In this document: piece by piece, positions 1 through 6,379 of the stretch
Numbering within the stretch: position 1 is the stretch's first letter
How the letters are laid out: each line of letters begins with the position of its first letter
From: Phycisphaerales bacterium UBA7708
GTDB lineage: Bacteria > Planctomycetota > Phycisphaerae > Sedimentisphaerales > Anaerohalosphaeraceae
Direction of reading: 5' to 3'
Length of the DNA: 6,587 nucleotides
Assembly (NCBI GenBank): GCA_002482415.1
Contig: DLFY01000003.1
Coordinates: 4,042-10,628 of the forward strand
Position numbers and translations under genes: made by a program
Notes under the pieces: generated by a model
Told to the model about the DNA's origin: nothing
The model's database searches: none
The model's input: only the letters and a program-made list of their open reading frames with translations

Positions 1-1
1 C

Positions 2-2053
2 CTGCCCCAACTGCGGCAGCTTCTATTTGACGGCAAACAGGCCGAGGCCCAGAAACTGGCGATGGACCGCTTTATGAGTAATCCTCTGCGACAGGCCTTT
101 TACCAGCCCTTTGGCGACCTGAAGCTGACCTTCGCCGGCCATGAAAATCCCACCGACTATCGTCGCAGTCTCGACCTGCGGGATGCCATATCCCGCGTTC
201 AGTATAAAGTCAACGGTGTGACCTATACGCGGGAGATTTTCGCCAGCTATCCGGATCGGGTGATTGTCCTGAAATTATCCTGTGACAAGCCCGGCGCCCT
301 GTCGTTTCTGGCTCAACTGACCAGCCCGCACCGTTCGTCTCAGATTGTTCGCCTGAATGATTACAGTCTCGCTGTTCGCGGCCAGGTCACCAATCGCGGC
401 GAAAACGGCCAGGAAAGCAAACTGCGCTTCGAGGCTCAATTGGTTGCAGCAGCCCAGAGCGGCCAGTGTTTCGTGTCCGACAACGGTATCCAGATTACCA
501 ATGCCGACTCGGTCACTCTGCTGCTGACGGCGGCAACCAGCTATGTCAACTACAAGGATATCTCCGCCGACCCGACCGCCCGATGCGAGAAGGTTTGCGC
601 TGCGGCTCAGCAGTATTCCTATGACCAGCTCAAGCAGCGCCACCTGTCCGATTATCAGGCGTTAATGAATCGCGTGGATATCGAGCTGGGCGATACACCC
701 GCATCACAAAATCCCACCGATCAGCGCGTCCGGGAATTCAGCAAAATCGAGGACCCCGCCCTGGCCGCTCTGTATTTCCAGTTCGGGCGGTATCTGCTGA
801 TTGCCTCCAGCCGTCCCGGCGGCCAGCCCGCCAATCTCCAAGGGCTTTGGAATGAGCAGATGTCGCCGCCGTGGGGAAGCAAGTACACCGTCAACATCAA
901 TACGGAAATGAACTACTGGCCCGCTCAGATCACCAACCTGTTCGAATGTGCCGAGCCGCTGTTCAATATGATTCAGGACTGCTCGCAAACCGGCGCTCTG
1001 ACTGCCAAAACTTACTACAACTGCCCCGGCTGGGTGCTGCACCACAACACCGACCTGTGGCGGGCTACTGCGGCAATCAACGCTTCCGACCATGGCATCT
1101 GGGTCACCGGCGGAGCCTGGCTGTGCCAGCATCTCTGGTGGCAATATGAATTCACCGGGGACAAGGAATTCCTGAAAAACCGGGCCTATCCCATTATCAA
1201 AAGTGCGTCCGAATTTTTCGCCGCCTATCTCGTCGAAGACCCGCGCAATCCGAATCGCTGGCTCATCTCAGGCCCGTCGAATTCTCCTGAACAGGGCGGC
1301 TTAGTCATGGGCCCGACCATGGACCATCAAATCATTCGGGCCTTGTTTACCAACTGCATCGATGCGTCCAAAATCCTTGAGGTCGATGCCGATTTTCGTG
1401 AGAAACTGGTTTCCATGCGTGCCCGCATAGCGCCCAATATGATTGGTAAACACGGCCAGCTTCAGGAATGGCTGGAAGATGTGGACGATCCCAGGAATGA
1501 GCACCGCCATATTTCGCACCTGTGGGCGCTGCATCCCGGACAGGACATCAACCGCTATGACACACCCGACCTGTGGCAGGCCGCCCGCAAATCACTGGAA
1601 TTCCGCGGTGACGGCGGAACCGGCTGGTCGATGGGCTGGAAAATCAACTGCTGGGCCCGCTTCCACGACGGCAACCATGCCTTCACCATGCTGAAAAACC
1701 AACTGACGCCGGAAAAAACGCTGCCCAATCTATTTGATAACCATCCACCGTTCCAGATTGACGGCAACTTCGGCGCCACCTCCGGCATCACCGAAATGCT
1801 GCTGCAGTCACACGCCGGACGCATTGAACTGCTGCCCGCCCTGCCCGATGCCTGGGCTGCCGGCTCCGTCAAAGGACTCCGCGCCCGGGGTGGCTTTGAA
1901 GTCGATATCCAATGGAACGAAGGCAAGCTTGTTAAAGCCAATATCAAAAATCTGACAGGACAGCCTCTGAAGGTACGCTATAGCGGCAGGGACATCCAGG
2001 TGGAAATCCCCAAAGGACAAATCCGCACCCTGACCGCGGAGCAGTTTAAATAG
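2..2053 (+). CDS. Alpha-L-fucosidase, glycoside hydrolase family 95 (5' end outside window)
   Basis: Inverting exo-fucosidase that releases L-fucose, classically alpha-1,2-linked, from glycans; usually periplasmic or extracellular. The reading frame is open to the window edge, and the codons before the ATG at 62 already read as family sequence ([20 protein letters not shown]). That ATG is therefore internal, and about 100 N-terminal residues, including any signal peptide, are missing; 683 are visible. Numbered from the ATG at 62: an N-terminal beta-sandwich region to ~190 with the YQPFGDL segment, an (alpha/alpha)6 barrel ~220-580, then a short beta C-terminus. Hallmarks are [19 protein letters not shown] (N278, N280), [15 protein letters not shown] (E410) and QIDGNFG (D567). 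By analogy with Bifidobacterium AfcA, E410 would be the general acid, and the Asn pair with D567 would form the base system. All are intact, so it is probably active. Linkage preference cannot be read from sequence. It is convergent with the next gene, 21 bases away. Confidence 0.93.
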   Translation: MPQLRQLLFDGKQAEAQKLAMDRFMSNPLRQAFYQPFGDLKLTFAGHENPTDYRRSLDLRDAISRVQYKVNGVTYTREIFASYPDRVIVLKLSCDKPGALSFLAQLTSPHRSSQIVRLNDYSLAVRGQVTNRGENGQESKLRFEAQLVAAAQSGQCFVSDNGIQITNADSVTLLLTAATSYVNYKDISADPTARCEKVCAAAQQYSYDQLKQRHLSDYQALMNRVDIELGDTPASQNPTDQRVREFSKIEDPALAALYFQFGRYLLIASSRPGGQPANLQGLWNEQMSPPWGSKYTVNINTEMNYWPAQITNLFECAEPLFNMIQDCSQTGALTAKTYYNCPGWVLHHNTDLWRATAAINASDHGIWVTGGAWLCQHLWWQYEFTGDKEFLKNRAYPIIKSASEFFAAYLVEDPRNPNRWLISGPSNSPEQGGLVMGPTMDHQIIRALFTNCIDASKILEVDADFREKLVSMRARIAPNMIGKHGQLQEWLEDVDDPRNEHRHISHLWALHPGQDINRYDTPDLWQAARKSLEFRGDGGTGWSMGWKINCWARFHDGNHAFTMLKNQLTPEKTLPNLFDNHPPFQIDGNFGATSGITEMLLQSHAGRIELLPALPDAWAAGSVKGLRARGGFEVDIQWNEGKLVKANIKNLTGQPLKVRYSGRDIQVEIPKGQIRTLTAEQFK

Positions 2054-2074
2054 ACTGACCGGCCAAGGCTGATA

Positions 2075-3067
2075 CTATCGCAGGCAATCCTGTATAAGTT
2101 CACAGAAACGTTGCCCAATCACGGCTGCATCATGCTGTTGGGCAACGTTTCTTCCATTATGACCCATGCTCTGCCGCCGGGAGGCATCATCGATGAGGGC
2201 CTTGATGGCATCAACCCATTCGTTTTCCTGCCCAGCAGCAAGCCCCGTTTTGCCGCCCATCAGAAAATCGCCGTTAATCCCTACCGGCGATGCAATCACC
2301 GGAAGCCCCGCTGCGAAATACTGTAAAATCTTGAAGCCGCACTTGCCGCGGGTGAAATTATCATCCGGCAATGGACACAGCCCGATGTCACAGGCCGCCA
2401 AATCCGCCGCCTCGGTTTCCAGCGACCAGGCCTTTTTCTCCACAGCCATTGCAGACAGGTCAAAGAAATCGTCGCAGATAATTCGCAAAACCACCTGCGG
2501 ACAGGTCCTGCCAATCTGCTCCAGGGCAGGCGACAATTCCTTTAAATATCGTAATGTCGCCTTACTCCCAATCCAAACCAGGCGAATTCTGCCATCCGAT
2601 GGCACCTTCTGTATGCCGCTAAATTTCGACGTATCCAGTCCGGTTGGCAGAATATGAACCGCTGTGCAGAATGGCCGGGCCTGTCCGGCCAGCCAGGCAT
2701 TGCCCGCAATGACACAATCCGCCAGCCGCATCGTCCGCTCAAACAGGCGAAAATGGCTCGAATGCCGGCAATCCGGCTTGTGCGGGCTGAACATAATGGC
2801 ATCGTCAAAATCATAAATGATCCGCCGGGCGTGCTTGCGTAAAATCCGGGCATCCCAGAAATTCAGCGTCTTTTTGTGCAGCAGGACCGCATCGTACTGT
2901 CCTGCCCCGGCAAACAGCTTCCACCGTGCCCAGTATCCCTTCGGGAACCGCACCACGGTACAGACAACCCCCGCCGCTTCCAACTGAGGAAGGTAAATCC
3001 CAATCCGCTGCCGGAAACTGGCCCGGTCCGGATTATGTGACAAGATTAGTACGCGTTTGTGAGTCAT
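2075..3067 (-). CDS. GT-B glycosyltransferase, family 4-like
   Basis: Probable cytoplasmic glycosyltransferase (330 residues) that would transfer a sugar from an activated nucleotide donor during polysaccharide assembly. The N-terminal Rossmann half starts at RVLILSHNP (5-13), contains YDFDDAI (85-91), a loop common in GT4-like enzymes, and ends near LPTGLD (140-145). The second half opens with RLVWIGS (162-168), and the donor-binding segment is KCGFKILQYFAAGLPVIASP (242-261). The usual GT4 EX7E pair is not present: the aligned positions are Gly241 and Gln249, while Lys246 is kept, as in a 'FK-LQY' subgroup I recognise. No signal peptide or membrane segment is visible. The start at 3067 has only a weak Shine-Dalgarno match but begins exactly at the first beta strand. 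It is transcribed alone, divergent from the methyltransferase gene at 3211. A perfect inverted repeat lies within codons 306-322. Sugar and acceptor are unknown. Confidence 0.85.
   Translation of the reverse strand: MTHKRVLILSHNPDRASFRQRIGIYLPQLEAAGVVCTVVRFPKGYWARWKLFAGAGQYDAVLLHKKTLNFWDARILRKHARRIIYDFDDAIMFSPHKPDCRHSSHFRLFERTMRLADCVIAGNAWLAGQARPFCTAVHILPTGLDTSKFSGIQKVPSDGRIRLVWIGSKATLRYLKELSPALEQIGRTCPQVVLRIICDDFFDLSAMAVEKKAWSLETEAADLAACDIGLCPLPDDNFTRGKCGFKILQYFAAGLPVIASPVGINGDFLMGGKTGLAAGQENEWVDAIKALIDDASRRQSMGHNGRNVAQQHDAAVIGQRFCELIQDCLR
2104..2152. repeat. Perfect 15-bp inverted repeat within the glycosyltransferase 3' coding end
   Basis: Left arm 2104-2118 (AGAAACGTTGCCCAA) and right arm 2138-2152 (TTGGGCAACGTTTCT) are exact reverse complements, with a 19-base loop. 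The arms encode residues 306-310 and 317-322 of the glycosyltransferase. No T tract follows on either strand, so it is not a standard Rho-independent terminator. It lies about 50 bases past the fucosidase stop, so a read-through transcript from that gene would also fold it. Function unknown. Confidence 0.8.
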
Positions 3068-3079
3068 CCGATAATTTCT

Positions 3080-3106
3080 ATTCCAGGATTAGCCATAATC
3101 TGGAAT
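3080..3106. repeat. Dyad / hairpin in the divergent intergenic region
   Basis: ATTCCA (3080-3085) pairs with TGGAAT (3101-3106), and GATTA (3087-3091) with TAATC (3096-3100). This gives 11 paired positions with one unpaired G (3086) and a GCCA loop. Flanking ATAAT (3071-3075) and ATTAT (3108-3112) could extend the symmetry. The dyad starts 13 bases upstream of the leftward glycosyltransferase start codon and touches its candidate -10 box, so it could be an operator or a leader hairpin. It may also be chance in AT-rich DNA. Confidence 0.5.
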
Positions 3107-3107
3107 T

Positions 3108-3135
3108 ATTATATTGAAAATATCGATAAAAACAA
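3108..3135 (-). promoter_or_regulatory. Candidate sigma70-type promoter for the leftward glycosyltransferase
   Basis: On the minus strand, a perfect TATAAT (3113 down to 3108) is preceded by TTGTTT (3135 down to 3130) at a 16-base spacing. The -35 matches the consensus at three of six positions. The predicted start of transcription, near 3101, gives a leader of about 34 bases and falls inside the dyad at 3080-3106. Matches to the E. coli consensus in an AT-rich spacer are suggestive only. Confidence 0.4.
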
Positions 3136-3142
3136 GTATTTT
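3114..3142 (+). promoter_or_regulatory. Candidate sigma70-type promoter for the rightward methyltransferase
   Basis: TTGAAA (3114-3119, five of six to TTGACA) is followed after 17 bases by TATTTT (3137-3142, four of six to TATAAT). It would drive the gene at 3211 with a leader of about 60 bases. It overlaps the oppositely oriented candidate promoter at 3108-3135, so the two could not be occupied at once. Weak evidence from consensus matching alone. Confidence 0.3.
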
Positions 3143-3196
3143 GCTGGCAGGATCCGGACTTCATCGGCTTAAGAATAGATGGACCATCGTCTCTGC

Positions 3197-3200
3197 GGAG
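3197..3200 (+). promoter_or_regulatory. Ribosome binding site for the methyltransferase at 3211
   Basis: GGAG lies ten bases upstream of the ATG at 3211, a slightly long but usable spacing. It supports that start codon, from which the protein runs about 18 residues into its first conserved beta strand. Confidence 0.5.
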
Positions 3201-3210
3201 CAGGATATCC

Positions 3211-3825
3211 ATGGAAACAAAAGTAAAAGTTGATATTCAACAATTAATCCAGAAAAAAACACCGATTGTGATCGATATCGGCTGCGGCGCCAAGAAAAAG
3301 GATGGCCGCATCGGCATCGATCGCGTTGATGCGCCCCAGGTGGACATTGTGACGGATATTGAACGCGGGCTGCCGTTTTTCCCTGATCAGTCCGTGAATG
3401 AGATACACTGCCGCAGCGTCCTTGAACACGTCCATAACTTTGACCTCCTGCTCAGGGAAATAATGCGAGTACTCAAAAAAGACGGAAAAGCCTATATCTT
3501 TGTCCCGCATTTTTCAAATCCCTATTATTATTCCGACCCCACCCACGTCCGGCACTTTGGCCTGTATACGTTTTATTACTTCGTCGATTATCCGCTACAA
3601 TTGCGACGGAAAGTCCCGAATTTCTATTCCGACCTTCGCCTGCAGATCATCTCTCAGCGCCTGATATTCCGATCCAAGTTCGGCCTGCTGGGATTTCTGA
3701 AAAAGGCCTTCGGCTGTCTGATTAACTGCTGCACACTGTTTCAGGAATACTACGAGGAAAACCTGGTGTACACCATCCCTGCCCATGGGATTGAATTTGT
3801 TATCGGGCATCCTTCAAAATCATAA
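3211..3825 (+). CDS. Class I SAM-dependent methyltransferase (Methyltransf_11-like)
   Basis: Probable cytoplasmic S-adenosylmethionine methyltransferase of 204 residues. Motif I is VIDIGCGAKKK (20-30), with the Gly-rich SAM loop DIGCG at 22-26. GRIGIDRVD (32-40) supplies the second strand, whose Asp normally contacts the SAM ribose. DIVTDIERGLPFFPDQSVNE (45-64) precedes the strand and LEHV (71-74) typical of Methyltransf_11 proteins. LLREIMRVLKKDGKAYIFVP (80-99) is the usual helix and strand five. After that, DPTHVRHFGLYTF (109-121) matches a conserved segment of methyltransferases often found in glycan clusters. No membrane segment is seen. It is the only rightward gene among the glycan genes, preceded by its own AT-rich spacer, and converges with the acetyltransferase 14 bases away. 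The start region is visibly richer in A and T than the neighbours. The substrate is unknown; a sugar or glycolipid is inferred from context. Confidence 0.8.
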   Translation: METKVKVDIQQLIQKKTPIVIDIGCGAKKKDGRIGIDRVDAPQVDIVTDIERGLPFFPDQSVNEIHCRSVLEHVHNFDLLLREIMRVLKKDGKAYIFVPHFSNPYYYSDPTHVRHFGLYTFYYFVDYPLQLRRKVPNFYSDLRLQIISQRLIFRSKFGLLGFLKKAFGCLINCCTLFQEYYEENLVYTIPAHGIEFVIGHPSKS

Positions 3826-3839
3826 ATGGGTCTTGCCGG

Positions 3840-4409
3840 CTATTCTTTTTCTGCTTCGAGAATAAACTTCGAAAGGTCCGGATTGAGCAGCAAGGGAAGA
3901 TATTGTTCAATCTTTGCGTCGTCCCAGTTCCACCAGGCAATCCTGAGCAGCCGCTGTATGGTTTCGTCGTCAAATCGCTTTTTAATCAGTTTGGCGGGAT
4001 TGCCGCCCACAATGCCGTATGCGGGAACGTCTTTGGTCACCACCGCCCCCGCCGCAATTACAGCGCCGTCACCAATCGTCACCCCGGAAAGAATGATCGC
4101 GCGATAGCCTATCCAGACATCGTTTCCAATCACTACGTCGCCTTTGGTGGCCGGGTGTCCTGTGAAGTGTTCGGCGGATTTCCACAGCGAATTAAAAGGA
4201 AACGTCGTCACCCAGTCAATGCGATGCTCCCCGCCGAGAAATATGGTGACATCAGCACCAAAAGAACAAAATGCCCCGACCTTCAGCACCGCCCCCTCGC
4301 CCCACGACATCACTTTGGGCTTTCCATAACTCCACTTGCCGATTTGATATTCAGGAAAACGGGCATTCAGATATCGGCTTTCTTTTTTCTTTTTGAAGAA
4401 CCTCAACAT
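3840..4409 (-). CDS. CatB/Vat-type O-acetyltransferase (hexapeptide left-handed beta-helix)
   Basis: Acetyl-CoA-dependent acyltransferase of 189 residues from the xenobiotic acetyltransferase branch of the hexapeptide family; these normally act as trimers in the cytoplasm. [14 protein letters not shown] (59-72) carries the family's catalytic histidine, H62. Hexapeptide turns follow in [20 protein letters not shown] and [20 protein letters not shown], then [14 protein letters not shown]. The C-terminal helix region contains [18 protein letters not shown], typical of CatB-like proteins. AAGGA (4418 down to 4414) lies four bases before the start codon. Named members (Vat, CatB) modify antibiotics, but this branch is also common in polysaccharide clusters, where it acetylates sugars. 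Since all neighbours are glycan genes, sugar O-acetylation is the better guess and resistance should not be inferred. It is the last gene of the leftward series, 66 bases after the CgeB-like gene. Confidence 0.85.
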   Translation of the reverse strand: MLRFFKKKKESRYLNARFPEYQIGKWSYGKPKVMSWGEGAVLKVGAFCSFGADVTIFLGGEHRIDWVTTFPFNSLWKSAEHFTGHPATKGDVVIGNDVWIGYRAIILSGVTIGDGAVIAAGAVVTKDVPAYGIVGGNPAKLIKKRFDDETIQRLLRIAWWNWDDAKIEQYLPLLLNPDLSKFILEAEKE

Positions 4410-4475
4410 TATATCCTTTCACGCCGACGAATGCGGTTGACAGGCGGCTTTTTCATACAAGATGCAATACAGTCA

Positions 4476-5510
4476 TCAGATCACACGATTCCAAGGAGCA
4501 GAGCAGGCATGCTTTTCCACCAAATCCATAAAGTGCCTGGCCATGACGACACAGTTGTATTCTCGATGCGCCTGTTCCATCCCCGCATCCGCGATTTTTT
4601 GTCTTTCGGATTCGTGCTTGACATACCAATCGGCCAATTCGATAAATTCCTCATACGTATCAAAATAGCACAGGTGTTTTTTGTCCTGATGCAGCAGCTC
4701 GGTCTGGGGAACCCGCTTGGCCAACACCAGCGGCCCGCAGGACAAGCTGTTGATTAATCGGTCGGAATGGTACAGGGGGATATCATTGGTGATATTTATG
4801 CTCAGGGCCACTTTGGCATTGCTCAGGGCGTGGAAATAATCCAATCCCTCCACACGTGGTACGCCAAAGGCTCCATAGACCCGGCAGCCCGGCCGCTGTG
4901 CAATCGTCTCAATCAGATGATATCGGTCGCCAACCTGACCCAGACGCTGATGGATGGGCTTGCCGGTAAAAATGATTTCCGCCTGCCACTTCGGGTCCGG
5001 AGCATAACGGTATTGAATATCCGGATCACAGACATTGGGCAAGAATGCACATCGCGGTACGCCTGCTTTTTTGTAGGTCTCCAGAAACGCTCCGCCGCTG
5101 GTGTTGACCACCATATCACACTCGGCCGCAATCGCCAGTCGTTCCTGATTTTTATCGGGAAAAGGATCCTCATCACGCCCCACTACGATCACCCCGGGCG
5201 CAGCCTGACGGATAACTCGAATGGTTTCCGGTTCCAGATATTTCATCCCGAATATATACACGATATCCGGATAGTAGGTCTTAATCTGGCAAACCAAGAG
5301 CTCATCCGTGCGACGCTTGACGAATTTCGGCATAAAACGCCGGAAATATTTCCCGGAAAAGGGATTAAACTGTGTCAGCACATTGCGATAGCTGAAACGC
5401 TGGACATCGTGTCCGGCCCGCAGAAGGCCCTTAATCCACATCCGGGACTGCAGACGAATCGAACGTTCCGACTCGTCTTTAAAATCCGCGATAATCAATA
5501 TTCTTTTCAT
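4476..5510 (-). CDS. CgeB-like glycosyltransferase (Glyco_trans_1_2 C-terminal domain)
   Basis: Probable cytoplasmic GT-B glycosyltransferase, 344 residues. The N-terminal half begins with MKRILIIADF and holds PDIVYIFG (81-88) and IVVGRDEDPF (108-117), the strand pattern of CgeB-type proteins. A central FLPNVCDPD (156-164) marks the hinge. The C-terminal half has SNAKVALSINITND (230-243), HSDRLINSLSCGPLVLAK (248-265) and FDTYEEFIELADWYV (283-297), a good match to the Glyco_trans_1_2 domain (PF13524). I start it at the ATG at 5510, preceded by GGGAG three bases upstream and placed right at the first beta strand. An in-frame ATG at 5561 would add 17 residues unlike the family and would lie inside a putative terminator hairpin. 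It sits between the FkbM and acetyltransferase genes on the same strand. CgeB itself is a Bacillus spore-coat glycosylation protein; sporulation is not implied here. Donor and acceptor are unknown. Confidence 0.83.
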   Translation of the reverse strand: MKRILIIADFKDESERSIRLQSRMWIKGLLRAGHDVQRFSYRNVLTQFNPFSGKYFRRFMPKFVKRRTDELLVCQIKTYYPDIVYIFGMKYLEPETIRVIRQAAPGVIVVGRDEDPFPDKNQERLAIAAECDMVVNTSGGAFLETYKKAGVPRCAFLPNVCDPDIQYRYAPDPKWQAEIIFTGKPIHQRLGQVGDRYHLIETIAQRPGCRVYGAFGVPRVEGLDYFHALSNAKVALSINITNDIPLYHSDRLINSLSCGPLVLAKRVPQTELLHQDKKHLCYFDTYEEFIELADWYVKHESERQKIADAGMEQAHREYNCVVMARHFMDLVEKHACSAPWNRVI

Positions 5511-5513
5511 AGT

Positions 5514-5518
5514 CTCCC
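5514..5518 (-). promoter_or_regulatory. Ribosome binding site deciding the CgeB-like start
   Basis: Minus-strand GGGAG is separated by ACT from the ATG at 5510. The spacing is short but the match is clear, while no such motif precedes the alternative ATG at 5561. This selects the shorter protein. Confidence 0.6.
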
Positions 5519-5550
5519 TGAACCTGCATTCCACTTCACAAATCCGGCGG

Positions 5551-5579
5551 AAAAAACCCATTTAAATCGTACAAACGGG
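5551..5579 (-). terminator. Putative Rho-independent terminator or attenuator between the FkbM and CgeB-like genes
   Basis: On the minus strand CCCGTTT (5579-5573) pairs with AAATGGG (5563-5557) across a nine-base loop, with one G-T wobble. Six T's (5556-5551) follow directly. The hairpin begins 12 bases after the FkbM stop codon. The stem is short, with three G-C pairs, so termination may be partial. No clear promoter lies between it and the next start codon at 5510, so it would attenuate the downstream genes if real. Confidence 0.4.
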
Positions 5580-5591
5580 CAATATCATTTT

Positions 5592-6365
5592 TCAGGCATT
5601 GCGGGCAAATGCATAGATATCGCCGAAATTGGATATCTGGTTTCCCATATTTGTCAAATAAGCCTTCATATCCTGAGCCGAGAGACGTGAAGCCATTTCA
5701 AATTGCCCTGCTTCTCCAAAACAGAAATTATACTCATACTGGCCGATAGCCGACAACCGATCGATGCATTCGAGGGTCTTTTCAATTTTTTCCGGGACAA
5801 ACTCAAATGACAAGCAGGCAATCGGACTGGATAATCCTTTGAGTACTTCGGCCTCGGCTCCTTCGACATCAATCTTGCAAAACCTCGGTCTTCCGTGAAT
5901 CTGAATCAGCCGATCCATCGTCGTGGTCTTGACATCCACCTGGTCAGCCCACTTGTGCGATGGAAAACGCCCGCTTTTTTTGACTGCATCGATCCATTCT
6001 TTGCTGGTGGATGAAATCGTTGAGGATTTGTCAATATACAGCGTAATCATTCCTTCTTTTTCGCCCAGCGCCGAGGTAACAATGACCACCCTGTCTTTCT
6101 GTTGTCCAAAACGCCTGGTCAGAATACGCCAGCAGCTTTCCTGCGGTTCAACGGCAATCACTTTGGCGCCGGCCTGCAGAAAGATGGCGGCCTTGTCACC
6201 CACATTGGCCCCCACATCAAACACAATATCTCCGGGCGAAAAGAGCTGCTTGTAGAAGGCCAACTGCACTTCTGTGCCCTGGGCATGCGTCTGACAGCGT
6301 TTCTGGACTTTTTTCCAGTTTCGATGTGCCTTGTATATCTCTTTTATTTTGGTAATCCATTTCAT
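5592..6365 (-). CDS. FkbM family SAM-dependent methyltransferase
   Basis: Methyltransferase of 257 residues in the FkbM group (PF05050), which typically O-methylates hydroxyls on sugars or polyketides. Motif I is VFDVGANVGDKAAIFL (48-63). IAVEP (70-74) ends strand two, with the acidic residue expected to hold the SAM ribose at E73. The signature KIDVEGAEAEVLKGL (164-178) and LSFEFVPEKIEKT (185-197) follow, the usual order for the family. There is no signal peptide, so it should act in the cytoplasm. AAGGA (6380 down to 6376) lies ten bases before the start and shares one base with the stop codon of the upstream gene, which suggests translational coupling. The gene lies in a leftward series with a DUF268-like gene upstream and a glycosyltransferase downstream, so methylation of a sugar in an exported glycan is the likely role (inference). 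Confidence 0.88.
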   Translation of the reverse strand: MKWITKIKEIYKAHRNWKKVQKRCQTHAQGTEVQLAFYKQLFSPGDIVFDVGANVGDKAAIFLQAGAKVIAVEPQESCWRILTRRFGQQKDRVVIVTSALGEKEGMITLYIDKSSTISSTSKEWIDAVKKSGRFPSHKWADQVDVKTTTMDRLIQIHGRPRFCKIDVEGAEAEVLKGLSSPIACLSFEFVPEKIEKTLECIDRLSAIGQYEYNFCFGEAGQFEMASRLSAQDMKAYLTNMGNQISNFGDIYAFARNA

Positions 6366-6379
6366 GGTGTATTTTTCCT

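Noticed and set aside
2054..2074. Terminator between the convergent fucosidase and glycosyltransferase genes.
   Set aside because: The 21 bases contain no stable stem and no T run on either strand.
2673..2690. GC-only hairpin (GGCCGG / CCGGCC), with a similar one at 2764-2777.
   Set aside because: Five- to six-base GC stems in a coding region of this composition are expected by chance, and no T tract follows.
3841..3864. TATTCT / AGAATA dyad near the convergent gene ends, considered as a bidirectional terminator.
   Set aside because: The stem is six pairs, only one of them G-C, and lies inside the acetyltransferase coding end without a proper T tract.
3840..4409. Reading the CatB/Vat-like enzyme as an antibiotic-resistance gene.
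   Set aside because: The fold is shared by many sugar acetyltransferases, and all neighbours are glycan genes; nothing in the sequence points to a drug substrate.
3903..4757. Long plus-strand open frame (284 codons) opposite the acetyltransferase and the CgeB-like gene.
   Set aside because: It lies antisense to two well-supported genes and spans their gap, its translation resembles no family I know, and no ribosome binding site precedes it.
5511..5561. N-terminal extension of the CgeB-like protein from an ATG at 5561.
   Set aside because: The added 17 residues are unlike family N-termini, the ATG lies in a hairpin, and a good ribosome site sits before the ATG at 5510.
4767..5690. Long plus-strand open frame (307 codons) opposite the CgeB-like gene.
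   Set aside because: It is antisense to a gene with clear domain motifs and crosses the putative terminator and the FkbM 3' end; its translation shows no recognisable motif.
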